Assembly: GCA_913040765.1 (NCBI GenBank)
Contig: CAJWIA010000006.1
Coordinates: 1 to 19,687 of the forward strand
Length of the DNA: 19,687 nt
Source of the DNA: an uncultured Anaerolineales bacterium
GTDB taxonomy: Bacteria > Chloroflexota > Anaerolineae > Anaerolineales > UBA11657
Reading direction: 5' to 3'
Below the pieces are notes generated by a model. It did not search any database and was not told the DNA's origin. It saw nothing but the letters and a program-made list of their open reading frames with translations. Positions 6,586-14,778 of this stretch are shown here, in pieces. The position numbers and the translations under genes were made by a program. How positions within the stretch are numbered: the stretch's first letter is position 1; each line of letters begins with the position of its first letter.

Positions 6586-9272
6586 TGTTGTAATTCTTGA
6601 AGGCGTTTGGCAAGAGTGTCGCGAGATGCTCTATGCTCCGTCAATCTTTGTCGTTCTTTTTCGACTACATCCTTAGGTGCTTTATGAGCAAAAGGACTGT
6701 CTAGTAGTTTCTGCAATCTTTCTATCTGGTTTTCTAGGGCGCCTATTTCATTTTCTATGCGCGCTGTTTCTGCTTCTGAGTCGATATTTTCATTTGTGTC
6801 TAAGTAGATTTGAGTAGTGCTGACAACTAATGATATATCTGTTGGCATTGAGCTGTCATCGACTGATTTAATCTCTATACGCTCAGACTCAATTTTTGCA
6901 AGGGATGCTAGTATATGTTGCTGCTCGGAAATCATGTCATAATGGTCTGATGTTATTATAGTGGCCCCTATTTTTTGTGTGTTTGCTAGGTTATGTTCAG
7001 ACCTAGCATTTCTGATTGTACGGATTATTTCTGTTAAGTGATTGAAATTGGCAACATCATTAGGTGCGTCTGATGCCTGCCCGGATGGCCATGGAGCAAT
7101 AATGAGTGCTTCGGGCCATCCATTCTCTGGAACAAAACGTCCCTTGCATGTAGATTTGAGTTGCTGCCATATTTCTTCAGTTATAAAAGGAACAAATGGG
7201 TGTAACAACCGTAAGGTTTTATCAAGGACACCTACTAATATTCGCAAAGTTGTTTCTGAAGTACTTGGGTCAGCAAGCTGAAGTTTTGAGATTTCTATGT
7301 ACCAGTCTGCATACTCTCCCCAGATAAATTCATATGCTGTAGTTCCTGCCTGGCCATATTGATGTTGCTCAATCAATCTAGTGCAAGTTTCGCAGGTTTC
7401 GTCTAAACGAGCTAGAATCCAGCGGTCTGCTAATGAAAGTTCGTTATTGGAATCATTGTGTGGGATTGCGTTTATTTTACCGATCACATAGCGTGAGGCA
7501 TTCCAAATCTTGTTGGCAAAGTTCCTATTTGCTTTTACCCGGTCAATACTTAGATTCATATCGTTGCCTGGAGTAGATCCGGTGAGTAAAGTAAAACGTA
7601 ATGCATCCGTGCCATATTCATCCATGACTTTTAGTGGATCAATGACGTTTCCAAGAGTTTTGCTCATTTTACGACCCTGTTCGTCGCGTACTAATCCATG
7701 CAGATAAACCTGTTTGAATGGCACTTGGCCAGTGAATTCGATGCCCATCATAATCATGCGTGCTACCCAAAAGAATAAGATGTCATAACCCGTTTCGAGC
7801 ATTGTGGTTGGATAAAAATATTTCAGATCATCAGTTTCTTCAGGCCATCCGAGTGTAGAGAATGGCCATAGACCAGATGAGAACCATGTGTCAAGGACAT
7901 CCTCATCTTGTGTTAGAGTGATGTCTTCACCTAGTTGTTCGTATGCTTCTCGGTATGCTTCTTCTTCGTTGTGTGCACAAAATATACTTCCGTCTGGCGC
8001 ATACCATACAGGTATACGATGTCCCCACCAGAGCTGTCTCGATATACACCAGTCTCGAATGTTTTCTAGCCAGTTAGAGTAGGTCTTTTCAAAGCGATCT
8101 GGTGTGATGACAATATGCCTATCTTGAACTGCTTTCAGAGCGGCTTCAGCTAATGGTTGTATGCTAACGAACCACTGAGTGCTAATCATTGGTTCTACAA
8201 TTTCTCCTCCGCGTTGAGTTCTTGGTACATTCAGCATGTGCGGCTCTTCTCGGTCTGTGAGGTTAGCATTATTCATGTCAGACCATAATTGTTTGCGAGC
8301 TTCAAACCGGTCAAGGCCAACATACGGTCCGCCAACTTCCGTGACCTTGGCATTGCGATCAAGAACCGATATGACAGGAAGGTTATGCCGTTGTCCAATT
8401 TCATAGTCGTTGGGATCGTGCCCAGGCGTTATTTTTAGTGCTCCTGTACCAAATTGTTGATCAACGTACTCATCAGCTATAACAGGGATTTCTCGTCCAA
8501 TTATCGGGACTAATGCTGTTTGTCCTACAAATTTTAGGTAACGCTCATCCTCAGGATGTACGGCTACTGCTGTATCACCTAGGATAGTTTCTGGTCTTGT
8601 GGTTGCGACTGGAATATATTCGTCGTTGTCCTTAAGTGGGTATTTGAAATAGTATAGTGTTGCTGGCTCTTGGCTATATTCGACTTCTAGATCACTCACA
8701 GCTGTTTTGAGTCCAGGCGACCAGTTTATCAATCGAGGCCCTCGATAAATCAATCCTTTGTTGTAGAGAAGTACAAAAGCCTCTCGCACAGCAAGTGATA
8801 AGCCTTCATCTAATGTGAATCGCTCTCGGTCCCAATCGCAGGATGCTCCTAATCGGCGAAGTTGATTGGTTATTTTATCTCCATATTCACGTTTCCATTC
8901 CCAGGCGCGTTCAAGGAAGTTAGCGCGTCCGATTTCTTCGCGGTTGGTCCCTTCATCGGCTAGGGCTTTTTCAACTTGCAATTGTGTAGCAATGCCTGCA
9001 TGATCTGATCCTGGTACCCACAATGTGGACAGCCCGGACATTCGGTGGTAACGGATCATGAGGTCTTCCATTGCCACGAACATAGCGTGTCCTAAGTGTA
9101 ATTCGCCGGTAACATTGGGTGGAGGAATTGCAATAACATAAGTAGGTATATTGGGGTTGAAGTCTTCATTTTGGGGTTGGTTGTGAGGCTTGAAATAGCC
9201 TTGTTCTTCCCACCAATTGTATAGTCGTTCTTCCGTGGATTTGAAGTCGTAAGTTTTAGGAATGTTGTTCAT
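6582..9272 (-). CDS. valS: Valyl-tRNA synthetase
   Basis: This class I aminoacyl-tRNA synthetase charges tRNA-Val in the cytoplasm and edits mischarged threonine. The 896-residue length is normal. The Rossmann-fold signature is PPPNVTGELHLGH (HLGH at 59-62). The inserted editing domain contains ATTRPETILGDTAVAVHP. GRKMSKTLGN carries the KMSKS-type loop (KMSKT, 535-539). An anticodon-binding domain follows, and the C-terminus is a Glu/Arg/Leu-rich coiled coil (about 840-896) of the kind that contacts tRNA in bacterial ValRS. The PPPNVTG motif and C-terminal coiled coil separate it from IleRS and LeuRS. It starts 34 bp after the ABC permease gene and overlaps the dehydratase gene by 4 bases. 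The 34-bp gap is too short for a T-box leader. Confidence 0.97.
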   Translation of the reverse strand: MNNIPKTYDFKSTEERLYNWWEEQGYFKPHNQPQNEDFNPNIPTYVIAIPPPNVTGELHLGHAMFVAMEDLMIRYHRMSGLSTLWVPGSDHAGIATQLQVEKALADEGTNREEIGRANFLERAWEWKREYGDKITNQLRRLGASCDWDRERFTLDEGLSLAVREAFVLLYNKGLIYRGPRLINWSPGLKTAVSDLEVEYSQEPATLYYFKYPLKDNDEYIPVATTRPETILGDTAVAVHPEDERYLKFVGQTALVPIIGREIPVIADEYVDQQFGTGALKITPGHDPNDYEIGQRHNLPVISVLDRNAKVTEVGGPYVGLDRFEARKQLWSDMNNANLTDREEPHMLNVPRTQRGGEIVEPMISTQWFVSIQPLAEAALKAVQDRHIVITPDRFEKTYSNWLENIRDWCISRQLWWGHRIPVWYAPDGSIFCAHNEEEAYREAYEQLGEDITLTQDEDVLDTWFSSGLWPFSTLGWPEETDDLKYFYPTTMLETGYDILFFWVARMIMMGIEFTGQVPFKQVYLHGLVRDEQGRKMSKTLGNVIDPLKVMDEYGTDALRFTLLTGSTPGNDMNLSIDRVKANRNFANKIWNASRYVIGKINAIPHNDSNNELSLADRWILARLDETCETCTRLIEQHQYGQAGTTAYEFIWGEYADWYIEISKLQLADPSTSETTLRILVGVLDKTLRLLHPFVPFITEEIWQQLKSTCKGRFVPENGWPEALIIAPWPSGQASDAPNDVANFNHLTEIIRTIRNARSEHNLANTQKIGATIITSDHYDMISEQQHILASLAKIESERIEIKSVDDSSMPTDISLVVSTTQIYLDTNENIDSEAETARIENEIGALENQIERLQKLLDSPFAHKAPKDVVEKERQRLTEHRASRDTLAKRLQELQQ

Positions 9273-9280
9273 AGCAGCAT

Positions 9281-9286
9281 ATTTTA
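9281..9286 (-). promoter_or_regulatory. Possible -10 box (TAAAAT) close to the valS start
   Basis: TAAAAT on the minus strand ends 8 bases before the valS ATG, and no Shine-Dalgarno sequence precedes that ATG. This resembles the two stronger leaderless candidates in the window, but the hexamer is weaker and the site sits in a 34-bp gap within a same-strand run, so chance is a real possibility. Confidence 0.3.
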
Positions 9287-9306
9287 TCGCTAATAATTGT
9301 CATTTG

Positions 9307-11721
9307 TTAGGCATAGGACAGACTCTGCCGCACACTTATTTTTGTAGCTGTGCGTGCAGGCCAGAGAGAAGCAAGTATAGCAAGCACAATTACTGCTCCT
9401 AACCATATCAATGCGGCGATCCAATTATAATAAAAATCAAGATCCATTTTGAGCATTACCTGTCCCAGTTGTCGAGAAATAGGTTGAGCTATCACAAATG
9501 CAATAGGTACTGAAAGTATCCAGCTGACCACACCTTGTGCTAGTCCTTCCAAAAGAAACATGTTTATGATCGTGCTAGAACGTGCACCGATGGCACGCAT
9601 TACTCCTATTTCTCTAGTACGTTCAACTACACTAATGGACAGAGACCCCATTAGTCCTAGTCCACCAACTATGGCTACTAGTGTAGCTAGCATTAGGAGC
9701 ATTTGGGTCACAGTGCTGAACTGGAAAAGAGCATACTCTTTTTCTTCCTCTGTAGTACTTGTCCCAAAAACGCTTACTCGCATCCTTCTGTCCTCATATA
9801 GATTTTGTAACTCTTCCTTGACAGCTATTGCTGATTGGGGATCAGGAGACGTTGTGCGTATCAGCAAATCTGTCCCATGCTGGAACTTTTTGGTTGAGCG
9901 GTATACTGCAGATAGTGGCGCATAAAGTGGATCAGGTTCTCCTACTTTGCGGAATACTACTTGGAAAATACCTACAACTTGCCATTCGTCGCTGCCGAGA
10001 ACATCCAAATCTAGGGTAATGATATCTCCGACATCTATGTTATTGTCAGTAGCTAATTCTTTGCTTATCACTACAACGTTACCATCTTCTGGTTTTAGCC
10101 AGCGTCCTGATAACATAGTAGGACGATACATTTCCTCTGCTACAGGTATTCCCACTAAGTTAGAAGCAGACCCTACATCACGTGCAACTTGCCCCGATCT
10201 CAACACTGACGCTGCATGACTGTACCACATAGATGCTCGTGCCACTCCTGGGACAGAGTTAGCTAGATCAATGGCTCGAGAAGCTCGTTGATCCCACACG
10301 AAGATCAACCGGAGATTATATCCGCGGCTATCCATATCTTTTGATACGGTAGTAATTAGTGATTTCGACAAGCTCATTACCATGATGAACATCGTACCGG
10401 CAGCTACCAGTACTAATTGGGTCAATATAAGTCTACCTTTACGACGAAACATATTGCCTATCGCGAGAGTTTGTGGCGGAGTTAAGTGTTGTTGACCTAT
10501 TCTTTCTATCCATTTATCGATCCAATCCCCGCCATAGTGCCCACTTCCCAGTCCGTAACTAGCAATGGCCTCTCTGACAGTTATGGCAGCTCCATGTATT
10601 ACAGGCCATAGGGCTGCTAACACCGGTACAGCCAAGGCTGCTAGAAGTTGATAAACTGCAGCTGATTGGGATATACGAAAGATTTCGTGATCTATATTGA
10701 AAATATTGAGAAACCATTGGCTTCCTCCAAAAGCTATAGCAGCACCTAGAGGTAATGAGATTGCTAAGGCTAATATCCCATAAACTAAAACGCCACCAAG
10801 ATATAACTGGATGATTGCGCGACGTTGACCACCTATTGCTTTGATTATACCTATTTGATTGGTCTGTTCGGTTACTATTGCAGTCATAGTATTAGTCACT
10901 AATACTACGCTCATGAAGAGTGAAGCTACTGCTAATATTTCCATGACAAGCACTACTCCATCTAGAAACATCTTCCCCCAATGCTCATCAGGTTTTTGAT
11001 AAAAGGTAGCTCCTACCGAAATTTGTTCTTTACCCAGTTGATCTTTGATCTCAAACGCCATTTCTTCAGAGTTCATTCTACTGAATGGAGAAACCCGTAT
11101 TTTTAGATTAAAGTATTCACCCTCGGGTATCCCTAGTCGTTCAAGGCCTTGGGGATTCATAAAAAACAATGCGTCGCCACCAAAAGATGGTGGTTCAACA
11201 AAGGGATGTCGTATCATGCCATTTATGGGCAGCCATCGGGCAGTACCGTCGGCGAGCTCTATTTGTACTTCGTCACCGATGTCAATGCCATAGTACTCAC
11301 TAGCTGTACGTTCAATCCCTAAAGTATTTTTCGTCGGCCACTCACCTGCTATCAGAGAGATTTGGTCATAAGTTTGCTCATTGTAGTCAGGCCGAGTAGC
11401 CACCATGCCTGGTTGCCATTTATCATCTGATGTTAGTTTGTAACGCAATCCAATCTGGTTTGTAATATCTACTGATAAAACCCCATCGATTTTTGAAAGT
11501 TGGTCTGCCATATCTTGATCTAGGTATTGGAATGTGAACATATTGATATGCGATGGATAGGTAGAGGCATGTGAAATATCCATCTGGGTATACAATTGAT
11601 CATTCATACCAAAAATAGCACCGACGCAGAATACTCCTGCAGCTACACTCATTACTACTAACAGAGTGCGTGATTTACGTTCCCAGAGATCATGCCATAG
11701 TTTGCGCCACAAGACATTCAT
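9307..11721 (-). CDS. ABC transporter permease with two FtsX domains (MacB/LolE-like)
   Basis: This is the membrane subunit of a MacB-superfamily mechanotransmission ABC system, which drives export or extraction at the membrane using the adjacent ATPase. The 804-residue chain has a duplicated layout. One segment near residues 20-40 anchors a first extracellular domain (about 45-250), followed by FtsX helices at about 256-280, 303-330 and 355-380. A second anchor (about 429-452), second extracellular domain and three more helices near the C-terminus follow, making about eight segments in all. Each FtsX unit carries the typical cytoplasmic sequence after its first helix: EQTNQIGIIKAIGG and ERTREIGVMRAIGA. 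The start overlaps the ATPase stop (ATGA), with AAGGTG 8 bases upstream. Cargo is unknown; lipoproteins, peptides or lipids are all possible for this family. Confidence 0.92.
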   Translation of the reverse strand: MNVLWRKLWHDLWERKSRTLLVVMSVAAGVFCVGAIFGMNDQLYTQMDISHASTYPSHINMFTFQYLDQDMADQLSKIDGVLSVDITNQIGLRYKLTSDDKWQPGMVATRPDYNEQTYDQISLIAGEWPTKNTLGIERTASEYYGIDIGDEVQIELADGTARWLPINGMIRHPFVEPPSFGGDALFFMNPQGLERLGIPEGEYFNLKIRVSPFSRMNSEEMAFEIKDQLGKEQISVGATFYQKPDEHWGKMFLDGVVLVMEILAVASLFMSVVLVTNTMTAIVTEQTNQIGIIKAIGGQRRAIIQLYLGGVLVYGILALAISLPLGAAIAFGGSQWFLNIFNIDHEIFRISQSAAVYQLLAALAVPVLAALWPVIHGAAITVREAIASYGLGSGHYGGDWIDKWIERIGQQHLTPPQTLAIGNMFRRKGRLILTQLVLVAAGTMFIMVMSLSKSLITTVSKDMDSRGYNLRLIFVWDQRASRAIDLANSVPGVARASMWYSHAASVLRSGQVARDVGSASNLVGIPVAEEMYRPTMLSGRWLKPEDGNVVVISKELATDNNIDVGDIITLDLDVLGSDEWQVVGIFQVVFRKVGEPDPLYAPLSAVYRSTKKFQHGTDLLIRTTSPDPQSAIAVKEELQNLYEDRRMRVSVFGTSTTEEEKEYALFQFSTVTQMLLMLATLVAIVGGLGLMGSLSISVVERTREIGVMRAIGARSSTIINMFLLEGLAQGVVSWILSVPIAFVIAQPISRQLGQVMLKMDLDFYYNWIAALIWLGAVIVLAILASLWPARTATKISVRQSLSYA

Positions 11722-12476
11722 GTGAGTGGCACCTTGATTGTGGATGATTCGTCACGTGAAATGCGACCGTCGTCCATTTCTATTGCTCTAGGAACTCTGT
11801 TAGCTAACATCTGATTATGGGTTACCATAATGATGGTCTTTCCCTCAGATGATAACCTCAGGAAAATATCGAACACATCATCTGCAGTGCTTGTATCTAG
11901 ATTTCCGGTAGGTTCATCAGCTACTAGTAATGGTGGATCGTTAGCCAGCGCACGAGCAACAGCAGCGCGCTGCTGTTGGCCTCCTGAAACCATATTAGGT
12001 AATTTGTGTAATTGATCACCTAGACCGACCAATTCAAGTAGTTCGGTAGCACGGTTATTTCGTTCGTTGCGCGGAAGTATGCCAGCAAAATCCATTGGTA
12101 AGATTACGTTCTGTAATAGACTAAGTGCAGGCAGCATTTGAAAGAATTGGAATATGATACCTACATTTTTGCCTCTCCACGCAGCTAGTTCGTTCTCAGT
12201 CATCGTATTTACATCTTGGTTGGTAACTAGCACTTCGCCGGAAGTGGGGAAGTCTATTCCGGTGATCATATTCAACAATGTAGATTTGCCGCAACCAGAT
12301 TGTCCAACGATGCTAACAAATTCGCCTGGATGTACGTCGAGACTAAGTTTTTTCAATACGGGTATTACAGAGTCGCCGACTTGAAAGGATTTATCTACAT
12401 TCCGTAGTTTTACTACATATTTATTGTTGGAATTGATGTGACTATTTGTATTGCTTGTTTCATTAGTATTAGTCAT
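11718..12476 (-). CDS. ABC transporter ATP-binding protein (MacB/LolD-type)
   Basis: This is the ATPase subunit (252 aa) that powers the permease encoded directly downstream. All nucleotide-binding motifs are present: Walker A GQSGCGKST (58-66), Q-loop at Gln110 in IIFQFFQMLP, signature VSGGQQQR (163-170), Walker B LLVADEP with Asp187-Glu188, D-loop GNLD and His220 in VTHN. The QFFQMLPALSLLQNV stretch and PTGNLD are typical of the LolD/MacB/FtsE group. The first 18 or so residues are Asn/Thr-rich and probably disordered. The gene is the first of the minus-strand run through the permease, valS and dehydratase. It has a good -10 box 7 bases before its ATG and no Shine-Dalgarno sequence. Confidence 0.95.
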   Translation of the reverse strand: MTNTNETSNTNSHINSNNKYVVKLRNVDKSFQVGDSVIPVLKKLSLDVHPGEFVSIVGQSGCGKSTLLNMITGIDFPTSGEVLVTNQDVNTMTENELAAWRGKNVGIIFQFFQMLPALSLLQNVILPMDFAGILPRNERNNRATELLELVGLGDQLHKLPNMVSGGQQQRAAVARALANDPPLLVADEPTGNLDTSTADDVFDIFLRLSSEGKTIIMVTHNQMLANRVPRAIEMDDGRISRDESSTIKVPLT

Positions 12477-12483
12477 GGTTATG

Positions 12484-12489
12484 ATTCTA
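12484..12489 (-). promoter_or_regulatory. Extended -10 (TGG TAGAAT), leaderless promoter of the ABC ATPase gene
   Basis: On the minus strand TAGAAT, preceded by TGG (the TGn extension), ends 7 bases before the ATG at 12476. Initiation would fall at or next to the start codon. No Shine-Dalgarno sequence and no obvious -35 box are seen. Confidence 0.5.
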
Positions 12490-12543
12490 CCAGACAGGGA
12501 CAGCAGCTTGTGTTAGACCATTGTTAAACATAAAATGGACTAC

Positions 12544-12561
12544 ATTTGCTATTAGGCAAAT
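12544..12561. promoter_or_regulatory. Inverted repeat ATTTGC-N6-GCAAAT, candidate operator
   Basis: Two perfect 6-base arms are separated by 6 bases, placed in the 155-bp divergent region between the ABC ATPase and the methyltransferase. The layout fits binding by a dimeric regulator, but no regulator is encoded nearby and a short repeat like this can occur by chance. Confidence 0.35.
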
Positions 12562-12562
12562 C

Positions 12563-12594
12563 TATAAGATGGTACACGTGGTTATAAGGTGGTA
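12563..12594 (+). repeat. Two 12-bp direct repeats, 20 bp apart (TATAAGATGGTA / TATAAGGTGGTA)
   Basis: Copies at 12563-12574 and 12583-12594 match at 11 of 12 bases and start 20 bp apart, about two DNA turns. A CACGTG palindrome (12575-12580) lies between them. They end 37 bases before the methyltransferase ATG, a position suited to an activator or repressor binding on one face of the helix. TATAAG could also be a weak -10 element. Function is inferred from position only. Confidence 0.45.
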
Positions 12595-12631
12595 ATTAGT
12601 AAGTGATTATTGTTGATGAGGATAATAATTG

Positions 12632-13543
12632 ATGAATAGCAGTTCGCTGCACAAATGGAATAGTGATACCGGTCTAAACCACTTTGAAAAGATATTGTGG
12701 ATGATTTTGAATTGGATTAACAACAATTGGTTTCCTGCCAGGATTGATAGCAATTTGTCAATAGGTGATTTTAATCCTGTAGTAACGAAAGATAGTTGGG
12801 AGTTAACTTATGAGACTATGACTTCTCCTTCCCGCACATTGGCAAAAATATTTATGCTTCAATTGCCCTGGCAGGAGATTTGTGCTGAGCTTGGAAATGT
12901 CCATATTCTGGATATAGGGTGTGGATCTGGAAACAATGGAGTACGTTTACAGCGATGGTCAGGGAATATGGTTTCTACTTATGTGGGTATGGATTTGAAG
13001 CGACATAATAACTGGAAGGAGGTTGTTGGCAAACTATCTAATTTGTCGTTTGTGCAAACTGACGTGGCTGATGTAACACGATGTTTTAAGGCGGAAACAA
13101 ATTTTGTTTTTTCTCAAAGCGCTATAGAGCATTTTACAGATGACGTTAAGTTGTTTCACGATATACATGCGTTTGTCAGTCAGAGGTCTCAACCTGTTAT
13201 TCAGGTGCATTTGCTTCCATCAAGTGTAGGGCTAAGACTTTACAGGTGGCATGGAGTACGTCAGTATACGCCACGCTCGATTTCTATGCTTACTAAAGTA
13301 TTTAATGATTGTTCCTATGCCCGTCTGTTTCCTCTAGGTGGTAAAAGGTGTAACATTGCACATATTGCATTGCGAGGATTGCAGCAGATGTCTAATGTAG
13401 ATGAGGATCACACGCAGATATTACAACATGAATATTCTGATAGGGTGCGTGAAGCAATTGTATCTGATGCGGCAGAGGTGCAAGTACGACCGTCGTTTTA
13501 TGCGCTTGTGATACATTCGAATTGGGTAAGGAGAATATTTTGA
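12632..13543 (+). CDS. Class I SAM-dependent methyltransferase
   Basis: This protein (303 aa) has a Rossmann-fold methyltransferase core. Motif I is LDIGCGSG (93-100), the acidic ribose contact is Asp121 in YVGMDLKR, motif II contains FVQTDVADV, and SQSAIEHFTDD (161-171) matches the Methyltransf_11-type motif that follows strand 4. The acceptor is not identifiable. The N-terminal 85 residues (Trp- and Asn-rich) and the C-terminal part have no feature I recognise. I place the start at ATG 12632, not the TTG one codon earlier, because GAGG lies 10 bases upstream. The stop codon overlaps the start of the M20 peptidase gene, so the two are translated together. Expression may be controlled by the repeats in the upstream divergent region. 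Confidence 0.85.
   Translation: MNSSSLHKWNSDTGLNHFEKILWMILNWINNNWFPARIDSNLSIGDFNPVVTKDSWELTYETMTSPSRTLAKIFMLQLPWQEICAELGNVHILDIGCGSGNNGVRLQRWSGNMVSTYVGMDLKRHNNWKEVVGKLSNLSFVQTDVADVTRCFKAETNFVFSQSAIEHFTDDVKLFHDIHAFVSQRSQPVIQVHLLPSSVGLRLYRWHGVRQYTPRSISMLTKVFNDCSYARLFPLGGKRCNIAHIALRGLQQMSNVDEDHTQILQHEYSDRVREAIVSDAAEVQVRPSFYALVIHSNWVRRIF
13528..13533 (+). promoter_or_regulatory. AAGGAG ribosome-binding site selecting a TTG start
   Basis: AAGGAG ends 6 bases before the TTG at 13540-13542, which overlaps the methyltransferase stop TGA (13541-13543). This favours that TTG over the in-frame TTG at 13522, which lies ahead of the site. Confidence 0.7.
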
Positions 13544-14694
13544 CGGATTTTGATATTTATAATTTTGAATCGGAAGAGATCATAACTGGTATTTCTGAGT
13601 GGGCAGCTATCGAGAGTCCTACCTATAACGCTAATTCTGTCAACAAGATGATGGATGTAGCAGAAAGTTTTATGAGCGGCATGGGAGCAGATATAGTTAG
13701 GACACCAGGTTCAGGTGGCTATGGTGATGCTCTGCAGGCTAGTTTCAGATTTGAACATAATTCGGAATCAAAGGGGATACTTATCCTAGGTCATCTTGAT
13801 ACGGTGCATTTGGAAGGCACTACTTCTAAAGAGCTTCCAATCAGGCGAGAAGGTGATAAATTGTTTGGACCTGGTGTATTTGATATGAAAGGCGGAATGT
13901 ACATGGCCTGTAATGTAGTCAAACAAATATTAAAGGTCAAGGATGGTTTGAGTTTGCCAGTGTCATTCCTTTTCATACCAGATGAGGAGATTGGAAGTCC
14001 AAGCACACGTCATTTGATTGAAGAAGTGGCGCAATCACATAAATATGTCTTAGTGCCAGAACCAGCTAGGCCTGGCAAGCTAATTACGGGTCGTCATTCT
14101 TTTCTCCGTTACATACTACATGTTTATGGTAAGCCCGCTCATGCGGGTGTAGCTACAGGAATTGGCCGAAGTGCTATCAGCGTGATGGCAAAGGTAATTG
14201 AACAAGTTGAAAGTTATTCAGACGTAACGAAAGAAATTACATATAGAGTTGGGAATATCAATGGAGGCAATTTTGTCAATGTGATTCCCACTGAATGTCA
14301 TGCCGAGGTTTTATGTGTTGCTCCTAACAAAGAAGCTGTGAGAGAAATCCAGAATTGTATGGGAGTAATCGAAAGTCCTGATCCCGATGTGCGTGTTGAG
14401 GTTGAGACTGGTCCGATACGTCCTTTATTTCAGAAGTCGGAGGGCAATATGGAGTTGTTTGAAATTGCAAGAAAGATAGCTGTTGAGCTGGACCTAAAGT
14501 TGGGTCACGGTCAATTTGGGGGTGGCAGTGACGGCAATTTTACTGGTGCATTGGGAATACCGACGTTGGATGGGTTGGGTATCGAGGGTGATGGACATCA
14601 TACAAAAAATGAGCATTTACTGGTTTCATCACTGGTAACGCGATCCCAACTTTTTGCGGGGATACTTGGCATTTTATCTGATCGTCATGGTTAG
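13540..14694 (+). CDS. M20 family zinc metallopeptidase (CPG2/ArgE/DapE-like)
   Basis: This is a two-zinc exopeptidase or amidohydrolase that should release an amino acid from a peptide or N-acyl amino acid in the cytoplasm. With the TTG start it is 384 aa, usual for the family. Metal ligands and catalytic residues appear in order: His85 and Asp87 in GHLDTVH, bridging Asp115 in GVFDMKGG, the Glu pair 149-150 in PDEEIGS, Glu174 in VPEPA, and His354 in HHTKNEH. A lid/dimerisation domain lies between, with GKPAHAGVATGIGRSA and NGGNFVNVIP. The set looks complete. Among M20 members it reads most like glutamate carboxypeptidase (CPG2) forms; substrate remains a guess. It overlaps the methyltransferase stop (TTGA) and is followed by the deacetylase gene. 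Confidence 0.92.
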   Translation: MTDFDIYNFESEEIITGISEWAAIESPTYNANSVNKMMDVAESFMSGMGADIVRTPGSGGYGDALQASFRFEHNSESKGILILGHLDTVHLEGTTSKELPIRREGDKLFGPGVFDMKGGMYMACNVVKQILKVKDGLSLPVSFLFIPDEEIGSPSTRHLIEEVAQSHKYVLVPEPARPGKLITGRHSFLRYILHVYGKPAHAGVATGIGRSAISVMAKVIEQVESYSDVTKEITYRVGNINGGNFVNVIPTECHAEVLCVAPNKEAVREIQNCMGVIESPDPDVRVEVETGPIRPLFQKSEGNMELFEIARKIAVELDLKLGHGQFGGGSDGNFTGALGIPTLDGLGIEGDGHHTKNEHLLVSSLVTRSQLFAGILGILSDRHG

Positions 14695-14778
14695 TTGGAA
14701 TCATATGAAACCGAATATGTTTGTGTCAAAATAGTGAAAACTTGTACCGTCTGCGTTGCGAATTTGCTGAATAGTACT

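Noticed and set aside
9273..9306. T-box or other leader RNA before valS
   Set aside because: Only 34 bases separate valS from the upstream stop codon, too few for a T-box, and no stem or UGGN-type bulge is visible.
9560..9925. 121-codon plus-strand open frame
   Set aside because: It is antisense to the conserved FtsX domain of the permease, and shows no family motif.
14695..14778. TTG at 14695 as start of the deacetylase
   Set aside because: It would place 28 residues, including two cysteines, ahead of a clean signal peptide. It abuts the M20 stop only because the frame happens to be open there.
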